Shown one piece after another: positions 19,381 to 28,309 of a DNA stretch of 58,965 nucleotides. Both the position numbers and the translations under genes were made by a program. The stretch comes from Leptolyngbya sp. CCY15150 (lineage in GTDB: Bacteria; Cyanobacteriota; Cyanobacteriia; RECH01): positions 1 through 58,965 of the forward strand of contig NZ_JACSWB010000122.1 of NCBI RefSeq assembly GCF_016888135.1, given 5' to 3'. How positions within the stretch are numbered: position 1 is the first letter of the stretch; every line of letters starts with the position of its first letter. The notes below the pieces were generated by a model. The model worked only from the letters and a program-made list of their open reading frames with translations, ran no database searches and was not told the origin of the DNA.

Positions 19381-20421
19381 TTAAACACGAATGGCGACTT
19401 TCCCCAGCACTTGCCGCTGTTCTAGGTGGCGAATGGCGGCAGGAACATCGCTCAGACTATAGCATTGGTCGATCAGGGGGGCGATCGCCCTTGCCTCCAA
19501 GAGATCCTTCAAAGCTATTAGATCAGTTTGATTCGGTTTCACTGCTAAACACTTCACTTTTTGGCGACGGGTTCTGGAAATCCAGGGTGCGAGAAACATC
19601 GCCTGAAAAAATCGAGCGATGGAGCCCCCCACCATGACGTAGATGCCGTCAGGAGTCAACATGGGTAGATAGTCGAACACAGAACGGTAGGCGGCTGCAT
19701 CAAAAATCAGGTCGTAAGGCTGTCCAGTTTGAGTGATATCGGTTTGAGTGTAGTCAAGGATGTGGTCTGCCCCAAGCGATCGCACCTTGTCTATTTTTTG
19801 TGTCCTGCACACTGCCGTTACTTCAGCACCAAAGGCCTTGGCCATTTGCACGGCAAACGAACCCACCCCCCCGGATGCGCCGTTAATGAGAACTTTCTGT
19901 CCGGGCTGGATGTGTCCGCAGTCGCGCAGCCCTTGTAAGGCCGTCATCCCTGCACCAGGAACAGCCGCAGCTTCCTCAAAAGAACTAGTTTTAGGCTTCA
20001 ACACCAACGCAGATTCTGGGGCACAGACATACTCGGCAAAAGCCCCAAAGCCACACTCTGAGAGATCCCCAAAAACTTCATCCCCAGGCTGAAATTGGGT
20101 GACATCCTGACCAACGGCTTCAACCCGTCCAGCGACGTCAAAGCCGAGAATCTTCACCTTGGGCTTGCGTAATCCGCCGTAAATCAGGCGAGTGATCAAG
20201 GGCGTTCCATACATAAGATGCAGATCCCCCGCATTCACTGATGTGGCATGAACGTTAATCAATACGCCATGGTTGGAAACGATAGGCTTATCGACCTCTT
20301 CCAGCTTCAGGACATCGGGGGAACCATAGTCTGAACGGGCGATCGCCTTCATTGTCTGATGTGTTGTGTCATGTACTGGGCTTGTTGCTGGAGATGGAAT
20401 ATGCGATTTTGTTGCTGACAT
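19381..20421 (-). CDS. MDR-superfamily NAD(P)-dependent oxidoreductase (quinone reductase/ADH type)
   Basis: 346 residues, or 323 if the ATG at 20352 (MKAIARSDYG) is used, where family similarity begins. GroES-like half: ATSVNAGDLHLMYG, GFDVAGRVEAVG, PGDEVFGD. Rossmann half: LINGASGGVGSFAVQMAKAFGAEVTAVCRT (GASGGVGS binds the dinucleotide). The zinc-ligand cysteines of classical alcohol dehydrogenases are missing, so it is a zinc-independent enzyme reducing quinones or enones. It is divergent from a TetR gene, with two 13-bp dyads between them that probably bind that repressor. Confidence 0.9.
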   Translation of the reverse strand: MSATKSHIPSPATSPVHDTTHQTMKAIARSDYGSPDVLKLEEVDKPIVSNHGVLINVHATSVNAGDLHLMYGTPLITRLIYGGLRKPKVKILGFDVAGRVEAVGQDVTQFQPGDEVFGDLSECGFGAFAEYVCAPESALVLKPKTSSFEEAAAVPGAGMTALQGLRDCGHIQPGQKVLINGASGGVGSFAVQMAKAFGAEVTAVCRTQKIDKVRSLGADHILDYTQTDITQTGQPYDLIFDAAAYRSVFDYLPMLTPDGIYVMVGGSIARFFQAMFLAPWISRTRRQKVKCLAVKPNQTDLIALKDLLEARAIAPLIDQCYSLSDVPAAIRHLEQRQVLGKVAIRV

Positions 20422-20479
20422 AAGATTTTGAGCTTTCAGGAGAATTTATGCGAAGCGAACCTGTCGTTCCTGAGCTAAA

Positions 20480-20527
20480 CTTACAGTGTAAGCCTGCTCA
20501 TAACGCTAGTTTAGCTTACGCTGTAAG
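20480..20527. promoter_or_regulatory. Twin TetR-type operators
   Basis: CTTACAGTGTAAG at 20480-20492 and CTTACGCTGTAAG at 20515-20527 are two near-perfect 13-bp palindromes of consensus CTTACxxxGTAAG, centres 35 bp apart. Flanking GCTAAAC (20474-20480) and GTTTAGC (20509-20515) form a further inverted pair. They lie between the divergent MDR and TetR genes and would cover both promoters. Confidence 0.75.
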
Positions 20528-20606
20528 TCTGTCAAGTGTAATGATGTAACATCCATCTCGACGGAGGCTAGAACGGTTAACTGTAGGGCGATACACAACA
20601 AAATAG

Positions 20607-21275
20607 ATGGCTAAGACCGACACATCCAACACACCACCCCTGCCCCCGCTAAGTCGAGAGCGGATTTTGCAGACAGCTCTCCGCTTAGCAGATGAGGGAG
20701 GGCTTGAAGCGCTTTCGATGCGAAAGGTGGCTCAAGAATTAGGCGTAAAAGCAATGTCACTCTACAACCACGTTGCCAGCAAGGACGACATCATCGACGG
20801 CATCGTGGATATTGTGGTCGGTAAAATTGACTTGCCTCGCTTTGACCTCGATTGGAAAATTGCCATGCGGCAGCGGGCGCTCTCGGCTCACGAGGTGTTG
20901 CTCAAACATCCCTGGGCAGCGATCGCGATCATGTCACGGATCAACATCGGGCCAGCCATGCTGCACTATGTTGATCGAACGATCGGCTGCCTGCGGGAAG
21001 CAGGATTTTCGTGGAAGATGGCGGATCATGCCTGGAATGCCATCGACAGTCACATCTACGGCTTTACCCTTCAAGAACTCAACTTTCCTGTAGAAGCCTC
21101 AGCCTATGCCGAGACTGCCGAAAGCTTCATTTCATACATTCCTCCAGACCAATATCCCTATATGCACCAACTGTCGCTTTACATCATTGATGGCAGTTAT
21201 GACGGTCTGTATGACTTTGAGTTTGGCCTCGATTTTGTTCTAGATGGGCTAGACCGGTTGCGCGAACGTGCCTGA
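20607..21275 (+). CDS. TetR-family repressor (TetR_C tetracycline-type C-terminus)
   Basis: 222 residues. The helix-turn-helix is RILQTALRLADEGGLEALSMRKVAQELGVKAMSLYNHV, broken here as RKVAQELGVKAMSLYNHV for the recognition part. The C-terminal half (LKHPWAAIAIMSR...LREAGFSWKMADHAWNAID) matches the TetR_C_1 ligand domain found in regulators of efflux and oxidoreductase genes. It is divergent from the MDR oxidoreductase gene, whose expression it most likely represses together with its own through the twin dyads at 20480-20527. Confidence 0.92.
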   Translation: MAKTDTSNTPPLPPLSRERILQTALRLADEGGLEALSMRKVAQELGVKAMSLYNHVASKDDIIDGIVDIVVGKIDLPRFDLDWKIAMRQRALSAHEVLLKHPWAAIAIMSRINIGPAMLHYVDRTIGCLREAGFSWKMADHAWNAIDSHIYGFTLQELNFPVEASAYAETAESFISYIPPDQYPYMHQLSLYIIDGSYDGLYDFEFGLDFVLDGLDRLRERA

Positions 21276-21533
21276 TGACTGAGCTTGTCCCAAAAGGCGC
21301 GATCGGTCAATTTCTTGGCACGAATGGTCAATAGGAGAAAAATCTGAGCGGATAGCATAGCATAGTCTCCATTTGTACGTCTGTTCTTGCTCTGCCTTTT
21401 CTGCAAGAGTATGTCCGGCTCCGGCTACAGGTCATCACGGGCGACCAAGGGAGGACTGTAGCCACTCATCCCAATTCAGTCATGCAGCTAGCATTGCTGA
21501 CCTGTTGCTTATTCCTTTCTGAACGATTAATCT

Positions 21534-22814
21534 ATGGCACTTACCGATAACACGCTCGAAACCGCCAATAATTTGGGAACCCTTTCAAGCACCACCAATA
21601 TCTCTGATGTCATTGGGGGAACCGATCCAGTCACGTACTACAGATTTACCCTCGCTGCCAATAGCAACATCTCTGGAGCGGTTGACTGGGCCACGGGTTC
21701 AGGCAATCCTGCATTTCTGCGATTGATAGCCGATTTTAATGGCAATGGCCTCATCGAAAATAATGAGCGCATTAGAACACTGTCCGCAGGTGCAGATACA
21801 TCATTTTTTCAGTCGTTACCCACTGGAACCTATTATCTCGAAGTCGAAACGAGTAACTTGTTGACGCGAGACTATAGTATTCAACTGGGTGCAACACCGA
21901 GACCCGGTAATGTTTCTCCTGATCCGGGGAGCACCTTTGGTCAAGCGTTGAACCTGGGCACACTCTCGACACGGCGCGTCCTCCGAGACTATATTGGGAA
22001 TGCCATCGACCCCGTTGATACCTATAAATTCACGCTCTCTCAAAAAACCAATATTGGTGTCTTGATCAATGGGACGACGGAACGACTCAGGCTTTATTTT
22101 GCAGCAGACACCAATGGAAACGGGGTCTATGATTCGGACGAAACCATTGATACGTTTAGCGGGGAGAATAACACAACTGCCTCTGTCATTCTGGAGGCAG
22201 GGACTTATTTCTTACAAGCTGCGCCCCCTTCAGGTTCTACCTTTACCTATTCCACTCACTACAGGTTAACGCTCAATCCGGTTCCTGATTTTAGTGGCGA
22301 TGATACTTTGTCGGGCACATCGGGTCGGGATACGATAAATGGCTTTGGAGGCAACGACACCATTTCTGGTCTTGCAGGCAGCGATCGCCTGTTTGGAGAT
22401 GTCGGAGACGATCGGTTGCTGGGTGGAGATGGTAACGATAATCTCACAGGTGGCAACGGCAACGATACCCTCATTGGTAATAGCGGCAATGACATCCTGA
22501 GTGGCAATAGCGGTCAGGATACATTGATCGGGGGTGACGGGAACGATTGGTTAACGGGAGGGCAAGGTAGAGATGTGCTGCAGGGAGGCGCAGGTGCCGA
22601 TATCTTTGTGATCGATTCATTCATAGGGGCAGATAAGATTCTGGATTACAGAGACGGCATAGATAGGTTTTTATTGGATGGCGTTCGTTTTGGCAGCCTT
22701 AGCTTTACCCAAAGAAACAACAGTGTCTTAATCCGCGAGGGCAATAAAGTTCTCGCTGAACTCAGAGGTGTGGATGTGGATGTCCTCGATCGACGTGATT
22801 TTAGCGTTGCTTAA
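21534..22814 (+). CDS. Secreted calcium-binding RTX protein with two PPC domains
   Basis: 426 residues without a classical signal peptide. Residues about 5-120 and 133-250 are two bacterial pre-peptidase C-terminal-like repeats (NLGTLS..., TYYRFTLAANSNISG..., LPTGTYYLEV and a second copy). From about 255 come roughly ten GGxGxDxLx nonapeptides (GGNDTISGL, GGDGNDNLTGGNGNDTL and so on) forming a Ca2+ roll, then the DIFVIDS...ILDYRDGIDRF end typical of cyanobacterial RTX proteins. Secretion by a type I system through the C-terminus is expected; no exporter is adjacent. No catalytic domain is present, so an adhesive or S-layer-like role is possible. Confidence 0.88.
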   Translation: MALTDNTLETANNLGTLSSTTNISDVIGGTDPVTYYRFTLAANSNISGAVDWATGSGNPAFLRLIADFNGNGLIENNERIRTLSAGADTSFFQSLPTGTYYLEVETSNLLTRDYSIQLGATPRPGNVSPDPGSTFGQALNLGTLSTRRVLRDYIGNAIDPVDTYKFTLSQKTNIGVLINGTTERLRLYFAADTNGNGVYDSDETIDTFSGENNTTASVILEAGTYFLQAAPPSGSTFTYSTHYRLTLNPVPDFSGDDTLSGTSGRDTINGFGGNDTISGLAGSDRLFGDVGDDRLLGGDGNDNLTGGNGNDTLIGNSGNDILSGNSGQDTLIGGDGNDWLTGGQGRDVLQGGAGADIFVIDSFIGADKILDYRDGIDRFLLDGVRFGSLSFTQRNNSVLIREGNKVLAELRGVDVDVLDRRDFSVA

Positions 22815-23188
22815 TGCCATTTTCGGGTATCAACTAGACAGGGGCTAAGGGACTGTAAAAAATTAAGCTCATGTTTCTGAAATTCCTCTATTCCAGTTTG
22901 GATAGGCTTTCGGCGTCAAAGCGTGAATTTGTTTCTTTACAGTTCCTAACCAATATCAATGTTGTCAACTCTCCCAGAGGGCTCTTGATGATTGGGCTGG
23001 CAAGTTTTGTCGGTTCATCAAGACGGGAGGCTAGGGGGCGATCGCCCTTTTTTCTCACTGGTTTAAGAGCGAAAAGCTGTACAAAACGTCAGCGGCAGAC
23101 CATACATGTATAGTTCAAGTTAGAGATTCAACTTTTCTTACGTTACGTCTCGTTTTATAAGTTATGTGCCGTTTGGAGGTGCTTGCTC
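22815..23188. other. Intergenic with a HIP1-based terminator candidate
   Basis: At 23036-23053 GGGCGATCGCCC is followed by six T. The hairpin is short (4 bp plus loop, since the octamer is a palindrome), so it is only a weak rho-independent terminator candidate. GGAGGT at 23175-23180 is the ribosome site of the next gene. Nothing else is seen. Confidence 0.35.
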
Positions 23189-23869
23189 ATGCCTAAGATG
23201 CAATGGTTGAAGCCGTTAAGCTGTGCCTTAGCGATCGCTCTAGTTACAACGACGACGCCCGCAGATGCCCAAACCAATTTCTACCGTATCACCTGTCAAG
23301 CGACCGCTTCTTTGAGTCAAGGCGGCAGCCTGACGTATCAACTGGCGGGCAGCCTGCCAGAGACTACTAGGACGGAAATACCTCAAAATCCGATGGGAAC
23401 ATCCATGACGCTAACCGTACAGTGGCGCGATCAGAATGGTCGCGTTCAAACGTTGCTGAATGGGTCTCTGCTGCAGGATTATGAGCAGTTGGCTCCCGAT
23501 GCCGACTATGCTCAATTGCCGTTTGAAGGAACGTTTCGCGGTCAACCCAACAATGGCGATCGCCTTTATGCTACAACTGCTTCAGTGCATGGACTCTACG
23601 TCAGCCTGCGTCCCACCAGCGGACAGCCTCAGCAGATGCAGGTTGTCCACTACTTGCGCTCTAGTCAATACGTGCGCTCAACAGTGGGCACCTGCCAGAC
23701 GGGACATCTCGGCGCGATGATAGACGAGCGGTTGGAACCGTTACAAGCAAGCCTCCAGAATGTCATTCCACGCCAACCTCTCCTGCTGGAGCCGTTTGAC
23801 CTCCTTCACCAAAAACGCAAGTTCAGCACGATTGGTCGGCAGATCAGTTCGAGCAGGTGGTGGAGCTGA
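23189..23869 (+). CDS. Secreted hypothetical protein
   Basis: 226 residues from the ATG at 23189, which has GGAGGT nine bases upstream; an in-frame TTG at 23183 is disfavoured. The signal peptide is LSCALAIALVTTTTPADA. The mature part has only two cysteines, in YRITCQA and VGTCQTG, possibly one disulfide, and looks beta-rich. I recognise no family. The last 20-odd residues (HQKRKFSTIGRQ...RWW) look unlike the rest, and the opposite strand there reads more like a protein, so the natural C-terminus may have been replaced by recombination or frameshift. Confidence 0.6.
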   Translation: MPKMQWLKPLSCALAIALVTTTTPADAQTNFYRITCQATASLSQGGSLTYQLAGSLPETTRTEIPQNPMGTSMTLTVQWRDQNGRVQTLLNGSLLQDYEQLAPDADYAQLPFEGTFRGQPNNGDRLYATTASVHGLYVSLRPTSGQPQQMQVVHYLRSSQYVRSTVGTCQTGHLGAMIDERLEPLQASLQNVIPRQPLLLEPFDLLHQKRKFSTIGRQISSSRWWS

Positions 23870-24057
23870 GCCCAAAGAAGCGATCGCTGTTCTTCATCTG
23901 CACCTGCACCGTCTGTCAGCGAGATGCGGCAGGTGCGGGCGGAGGATAGGGTTGAAGAGAATAGCCTTTTGCAATCTGATGATGTACATGAGAGCATTGT
24001 TGGGCAAGGGGGTCAGCCCTGATTCTGTCCCTCATGGGCTTTGGAAACCTGTATCAG

Positions 24058-24975
24058 CTAGTTCCAATAGTCTGCTTCAGGCAAGGCATCTATGGATTGC
24101 AAGATAGCGCGTGTAATGTCTTCTCTTTTATAGAGGTCGTTGAGTCGATTTGGCGTATCTATATTAAGAGCGAAGAACACAGGGCCTGTTGGCCACTCGA
24201 CCCACCCTACCCACCAGCCCCAGCGCCCTTCCCAGCCAGTTTTAGCCCGGAGAATCCAAGTCCGCTCTGCTTCAACGATCATCATATCCTTAACTAATCG
24301 TTGGTGCTCAACCCTGAAAGGGAGCTCGTTCTGATACAGTTTTTGTAGAAAATAAATTTGCTCTTGTGCCGAGATTTCTAGCGCGCCATCAATCCAATAA
24401 GCACCTTCGCCAGTACTTGGGTCTGCGTTTCCGTAATCAATTTGTGTCAGATACTCTCTTGCTTTTGCTTCTCCGATTTCGTTGGCAAACATTTCGTAAA
24501 CCCAAACGGTTGAGTTTCGCATCGCTGAGCGCAAAGTTTGATCCTGATTGTGTGTGGCAAAGTCTCTTTCCACGCCATCCCACTCAAAAACTTGAAATTC
24601 ATCACGCACAACACCGGCATCAAGCGCAAAGAGAGAATGCGGAATCTTAAACGTTGATGCTGGGGAATAAGCTCTGTCGGCGCGTTCCTGGTCGTAGACC
24701 CACAGGTGCTGAGCACCTCCGCGCTGATCTAATACCACAATAGTTCCTTGAGCCTCAGCGTCGTCAAAGAACCTGGCCCAATCCGGCCGCTCTTGCCTGT
24801 CTACCCTGTCTAATGGACTATTATCTACGGAAGTCGAAATACTTATCTTTGGCTGCTGTGCAATTTTCGGAGCAAGCAGTTTACTGCTAAGCTCTGCTGA
24901 GATAGATGAAGTAAACAGTAGTCCTGCACTACCTATGACCGAAGAGATAAGTAAAAGGAAGGGATGATTCATCAT
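24058..24975 (-). CDS. Class D (OXA-type) beta-lactamase
   Basis: 305 residues with a signal peptide (PFLLLISSVIGSAGLLFTSS), so periplasmic. All class D motifs are present and in order: SPASTFK (nucleophile Ser107, carbamylated Lys110), STV (155-157), YGN (181-183) and KTG (245-247). The conserved region around YWIDGALEISAQEQ is also typical. It would hydrolyse penicillins and related beta-lactams. No integron, IS or resistance partner flanks it, so it appears to be a resident chromosomal gene. The spectrum cannot be predicted. Confidence 0.95.
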   Translation of the reverse strand: MMNHPFLLLISSVIGSAGLLFTSSISAELSSKLLAPKIAQQPKISISTSVDNSPLDRVDRQERPDWARFFDDAEAQGTIVVLDQRGGAQHLWVYDQERADRAYSPASTFKIPHSLFALDAGVVRDEFQVFEWDGVERDFATHNQDQTLRSAMRNSTVWVYEMFANEIGEAKAREYLTQIDYGNADPSTGEGAYWIDGALEISAQEQIYFLQKLYQNELPFRVEHQRLVKDMMIVEAERTWILRAKTGWEGRWGWWVGWVEWPTGPVFFALNIDTPNRLNDLYKREDITRAILQSIDALPEADYWN

Positions 24976-25053
24976 GCTATGGTGCTGCGATAAAAATTTT
25001 CGTTCTTTGCATCAGCGGCAGCGCTGGTCACAGGGCTACCGCTAATGCGAAAC

Positions 25054-25455
25054 TTACGGAACAATTGCAGTAACGCGGATTTCAATCCGCATCGTGGGCA
25101 GTCCCAGCGCCGCAACTCCTACCTGTGTCCAAATGGGGGCGTGGTTGGGCATGTAATGGAGATATTGCCTGACCATGGCGTCGTTAACCTCTGGGGGCAA
25201 ACCGCCAACATGGTAAGAATTGATATGAACCACATGCTCCCAACTTGCACCGGCAGTGGCCAAGGTGCGCTCTACGTTCCGAAACGCCTGAGCAATTTCG
25301 TCGGCGAGCGATTCGGGAATGTGCAGATCGTCATCCCAGCCACCTTGGCCGGATGTCTCCACGCGATCGCCAATTTTTACTGCTTGCGAGTAACGCAAGT
25401 TATCCAGCATGTATGCTCCATAACCGGGGGTGACAAAAAACTCGGGCTTATCCAT
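25054..25455 (-). CDS. RidA/YjgF-family protein
   Basis: 133 residues, the usual size. The pattern RYSQAVKIGDRVETSGQGGWD, EIAQAFRNVERTLATAGASWEHVVHINSY (shown in part) and MRIEIRVTAIV matches the trimeric RidA fold; the arginine in IEIRVTA is the conserved residue that binds the carboxylate of imine substrates. RidA proteins hydrolyse reactive enamine/imine intermediates. The insert HVGGLPPEVND and the term NHAPIWTQVGV put it in a divergent subgroup, so deaminase activity on 2-aminoacrylate is not certain. Same strand as the hydrolase genes upstream. Confidence 0.88.
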   Translation of the reverse strand: MDKPEFFVTPGYGAYMLDNLRYSQAVKIGDRVETSGQGGWDDDLHIPESLADEIAQAFRNVERTLATAGASWEHVVHINSYHVGGLPPEVNDAMVRQYLHYMPNHAPIWTQVGVAALGLPTMRIEIRVTAIVP

Positions 25456-25520
25456 GGTGTTTCTCCGTTCAGTACAATGGTTGATAGATTTTCTAAACCC
25501 TTAGGTTTGCGCTGCGGGGG

Positions 25521-27092
25521 CTAGAGAACGCAGCGATCGCCCTCTGCGGGAAGTTCAAGGTCGATCAGGTAGTCGGCAACGATCTCGTTGACGCAGGGGC
25601 TGATGCCTTCAAGGGCGACGGTGTGCCGCTCACCTTCGACGGTGAGGAGGGTGCCGCCGAGGGAGTCGGCGAGGCTGACCCCAGCCGCGTAAGGGGTGGA
25701 AGGGTCGCCCGTGATAGAGACGATCAGCGTGTCGGGTAGCCCCTCAACGTCCTGAGCGTAGGGGAAGCCAAGGGTCGGCTCACCGGGCCAGAACTCGCAG
25801 GCATCGCGGGTGACGCCCTCGACGGGTCGTCCGGTGTCGAGGAAGGGATTCACGTCAAAGATCTGGCGGCGCAGGTCGGCCTCTTGCTCGGGAGTGCGGC
25901 GCTGTTCGTCATTGCAGTTGATGGCGAGGTTGGCCTCGATGAAGTTGCTCCAGGTGCCGTTGGGATCCCTACCGAGGAAATCATCGTTGATGGTAAGCAG
26001 CTTGTCACCGCGACCCTCGTGCTTGAGCTGGGCGAGCCCGTCGATGATGCGCGGCCATGCCTCAGCGGTGTAGAGCCCGGCACCCACGCCACCCGTGGCC
26101 TGGAAGAAGTTCAGCGTGCGTCCGTTCCCGGCGGGTACCGGATCATCAATCAGCGGCTGCATCAGGGTTTGGAACAAGGCGGTAGACTGCTCGGGGTCGG
26201 TGCCGAGTGGGCAGTCTGAGCTTTCCGCGCAGAACTCAGCCATCAGATCGAACGATCGCTGGAACCCGGCGTGGAGTGCCAAGCGGCGTTCCGCGCTGCC
26301 CTGCCGAGGGTCTAGCACACCGTCCAAAACCATTGCCCTCACGTTTTGAGGAAACATCTCGGCGTAGACCGCGCCGAGCCGGGTGCCGTAGCTCTGTCCG
26401 AAGAAGGTGAGGGTCTCGTCACCTAGGGCAGTGCGGAGCACGTCCATATCCCTGGCTACATTCCGGGTGCCGACAGCAGCGAGAACCGCTTCACCACCCG
26501 ACCCATTGGCGCACTTCTCCATCAACTCACGGGTGTCGGCCGCGGTCCACTCCCCTGACGTACCCAACAAGGTTGTTTTGTTTTCGCCCCGGTCACTCTC
26601 TGCATCGGTGAAACAACTAATCGCTGGGCTTGACGCCCCGACGCCGCGCGGGTCGAAGCCGACCCAGTCGAAGTGTTGCAGCAGTGGACTGTTCCTTAGA
26701 CCCAACGCTGAAAGGACGGCGATTTGCATCCCCGAGCCGCCTGGCCCGCCTGGGTTAATCACCAGCGAACCGATGCGCTCCCTCGGCTCACCTTGCGCTG
26801 GCAGGCGTAGCACCGCAATCTGCATGGTCTCGCCGGTGGGGTCGTCGTAGTCTAGTGGCACCTCAAGCCGAGCACAATTGAACGGGTCAACGTACAGTTG
26901 TTCCTCAAGCGCAGTCGCTGCAAAACCCTCACAGGAACCAAAGGTCAGTTCCTGATTGTAGAAGTGCCCCAGTTCCGCCGCTGGCTCCTGGGCAGACTGG
27001 GTCAATGCGGCAGGTGCCCCAGCGAGGAGCAGCACCATCACCGCTATGGCCGTTAGTAAGTGTCTGATGTAGATCTTGGGAACGCGCATCAT
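25521..27092 (-). CDS. Secreted alpha/beta hydrolase, tripeptidyl-aminopeptidase (TAP) type
   Basis: 523 residues with a signal peptide (LLTAIAVMVLLLAGAPAALT). The oxyanion motif NPGGPGGSG, the nucleophile in TFFGQSYGTRLGA, the acid in SITGDPSTPYAAG and the histidine in EGERHTVALEG make up the triad of the S33/TAP family, known chiefly from actinobacteria. It would cleave N-terminal tripeptides or hydrophobic esters outside the cytoplasm. Base composition is GC-rich with few HIP1 sites, which suggests transfer. The start overlaps the stop of a 28-codon ORF (ATGA) whose end carries the AGGAGG ribosome site, so the two are coupled. A second ATG follows immediately. Confidence 0.88.
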   Translation of the reverse strand: MMRVPKIYIRHLLTAIAVMVLLLAGAPAALTQSAQEPAAELGHFYNQELTFGSCEGFAATALEEQLYVDPFNCARLEVPLDYDDPTGETMQIAVLRLPAQGEPRERIGSLVINPGGPGGSGMQIAVLSALGLRNSPLLQHFDWVGFDPRGVGASSPAISCFTDAESDRGENKTTLLGTSGEWTAADTRELMEKCANGSGGEAVLAAVGTRNVARDMDVLRTALGDETLTFFGQSYGTRLGAVYAEMFPQNVRAMVLDGVLDPRQGSAERRLALHAGFQRSFDLMAEFCAESSDCPLGTDPEQSTALFQTLMQPLIDDPVPAGNGRTLNFFQATGGVGAGLYTAEAWPRIIDGLAQLKHEGRGDKLLTINDDFLGRDPNGTWSNFIEANLAINCNDEQRRTPEQEADLRRQIFDVNPFLDTGRPVEGVTRDACEFWPGEPTLGFPYAQDVEGLPDTLIVSITGDPSTPYAAGVSLADSLGGTLLTVEGERHTVALEGISPCVNEIVADYLIDLELPAEGDRCVL

Positions 27093-27175
27093 TTTCCTCC
27101 TAGGGGAAACTGTTGGTCTTGAATCGTGCGTGAGTCGGTCGCGATCGCGCGGTGATTAGAAGAAACGTAAGCCAT
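27089..27175 (-). CDS. 28-aa short ORF (YVSSNH peptide 1) coupled to the TAP-like hydrolase
   Basis: The ATG at 27175 has AAAAGGAG nine bases upstream, one of the best ribosome sites in the window. The product starts MAYVSSNHRAIATDSRT and ends QDQQFPLGGK. Its TGA overlaps the start of the next gene. A 21-nt stretch at 27151-27171 is identical to 29506-29526, in the same frame, in another short ORF upstream of a CPBP protease. It could be a leader peptide controlling the hydrolase or a secreted/processed peptide; no family known to me. Confidence 0.6.
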   Translation of the reverse strand: MAYVSSNHRAIATDSRTIQDQQFPLGGK

Positions 27176-27211
27176 GATGATGAACTCCTTTTAAGACAGT
27201 GCCTCGACCCG

Positions 27212-28309
27212 CTATGGCTGCCGGTGGCGCTGGGCGAAATCCCAGACAATGGCACTGGCATCGGGCCCGGCGCGATCGACGTAACTGCCGTCTCCGGTAG
27301 GCCCCGGCCAGGCGTGCCCCATCTCCTGGACGAGATACAACTCGATGAGAAACGGATCGTCCGGTGCCGTGATGGTGGTGTGGGTGTACGAATGCCTGCC
27401 CTGTTCTGCAGGCACCGCTGTTGTTTCTTCGACTTGGTTCAGACTGTCGTTGAGCAGACCGTCGTCAACCAAGTCGCCTACCGCAGTCCAATGGGCAACC
27501 AGACGATAGGCAACGATGGGCGGAACGACGGTATCCTCCTCGCCCTGGATCACGAGCAGCGGCACCTGCCGCGCCCGATCGCCCATCTGAGCCCACGCCT
27601 GACGTGCGGTGTAGTCCGGTGGTGTGGAGTCAGGATCATCCGGGTTTACCTGGTTCAGTCCATACTCACCACCCGCAACCGATGTCACCGTTGCAAAGAC
27701 ATCGGGGTAGGTCGCAGCGAGAATAACGGCGGTACCAGCACCCGACGAGGCACCCGCAACATGCACTTGGGCTGGGTCGGCGTTGTACTCCTCGACCACC
27801 TGTTGGGCCACGCCAGCGATCAGCGCAGGTTCTCCGCTGTTGCGGTGCTGCTGCCGTGGGTCAGCCGAGTTCCAGCAGTTGATCGCGCTGCGGAACATCC
27901 GCTGCGTTGGGTAGACGACGATGAAGCCTTCACGGTCGGCCAGGCTGTTGAACTGCGTCGTGGCCTTCATCGAGTTCCATCCGTAACCCGTCATGCCGCA
28001 GCCGTGAATCGCCATGACCACCGGCAGTTGGGTCGTGCCATCGTACTGAGGTGGCAGGTGAACCTGATAACGCAGAGAACCGGCATCGCTTTCGTACAGG
28101 TGATTGTGGTCTCCCTCCTGCATCCACCAGGGCAGGCCGAACTGGAACGCTGCCATGCCGATGCCAGCGGTAGCCACAACTGCAATGATGAGGCCGGAGG
28201 TGATCCAGGGCGATCGCCATCGCTTATAAAGGCGGTCTAGCCAAGATCGATCGGACTCGATCACCTTGTCTAGGTTTCGTTCTCGCGAGTGATCAGAAAA
28301 AAGTTTCAT
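27212..28309 (-). CDS. PHB-depolymerase-family esterase (LpqC-like), membrane anchored
   Basis: 365 residues. A cytoplasmic basic N-terminus (DRLYKRWRSPW) leads into one membrane helix (about 39-60), so the catalytic domain is probably outside. The motif MAIHGCGMTGYGW, nucleophile motif VAGASSGAGTAV, acid near QGEEDTVVPP and histidine in MGHAWPG form the esterase catalytic set of the PHB depolymerase/feruloyl esterase group. It would cleave polyester or aromatic ester bonds. It precedes the short ORF/TAP hydrolase pair by 36 bases on the same strand, so the three are likely co-transcribed. Confidence 0.88.
   Translation of the reverse strand: MKLFSDHSRERNLDKVIESDRSWLDRLYKRWRSPWITSGLIIAVVATAGIGMAAFQFGLPWWMQEGDHNHLYESDAGSLRYQVHLPPQYDGTTQLPVVMAIHGCGMTGYGWNSMKATTQFNSLADREGFIVVYPTQRMFRSAINCWNSADPRQQHRNSGEPALIAGVAQQVVEEYNADPAQVHVAGASSGAGTAVILAATYPDVFATVTSVAGGEYGLNQVNPDDPDSTPPDYTARQAWAQMGDRARQVPLLVIQGEEDTVVPPIVAYRLVAHWTAVGDLVDDGLLNDSLNQVEETTAVPAEQGRHSYTHTTITAPDDPFLIELYLVQEMGHAWPGPTGDGSYVDRAGPDASAIVWDFAQRHRQP

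Noticed and set aside
22871-23113. 80-codon + frame after the RTX gene
   Set aside because: No ribosome site, no recognisable motif, and it runs through a HIP1/T-run terminator-like stretch.
27152-28240. 362-codon + frame opposite the PHB-depolymerase-like gene
   Set aside because: The minus strand has a full esterase motif set; the + frame is His/Arg-rich shadow sequence.
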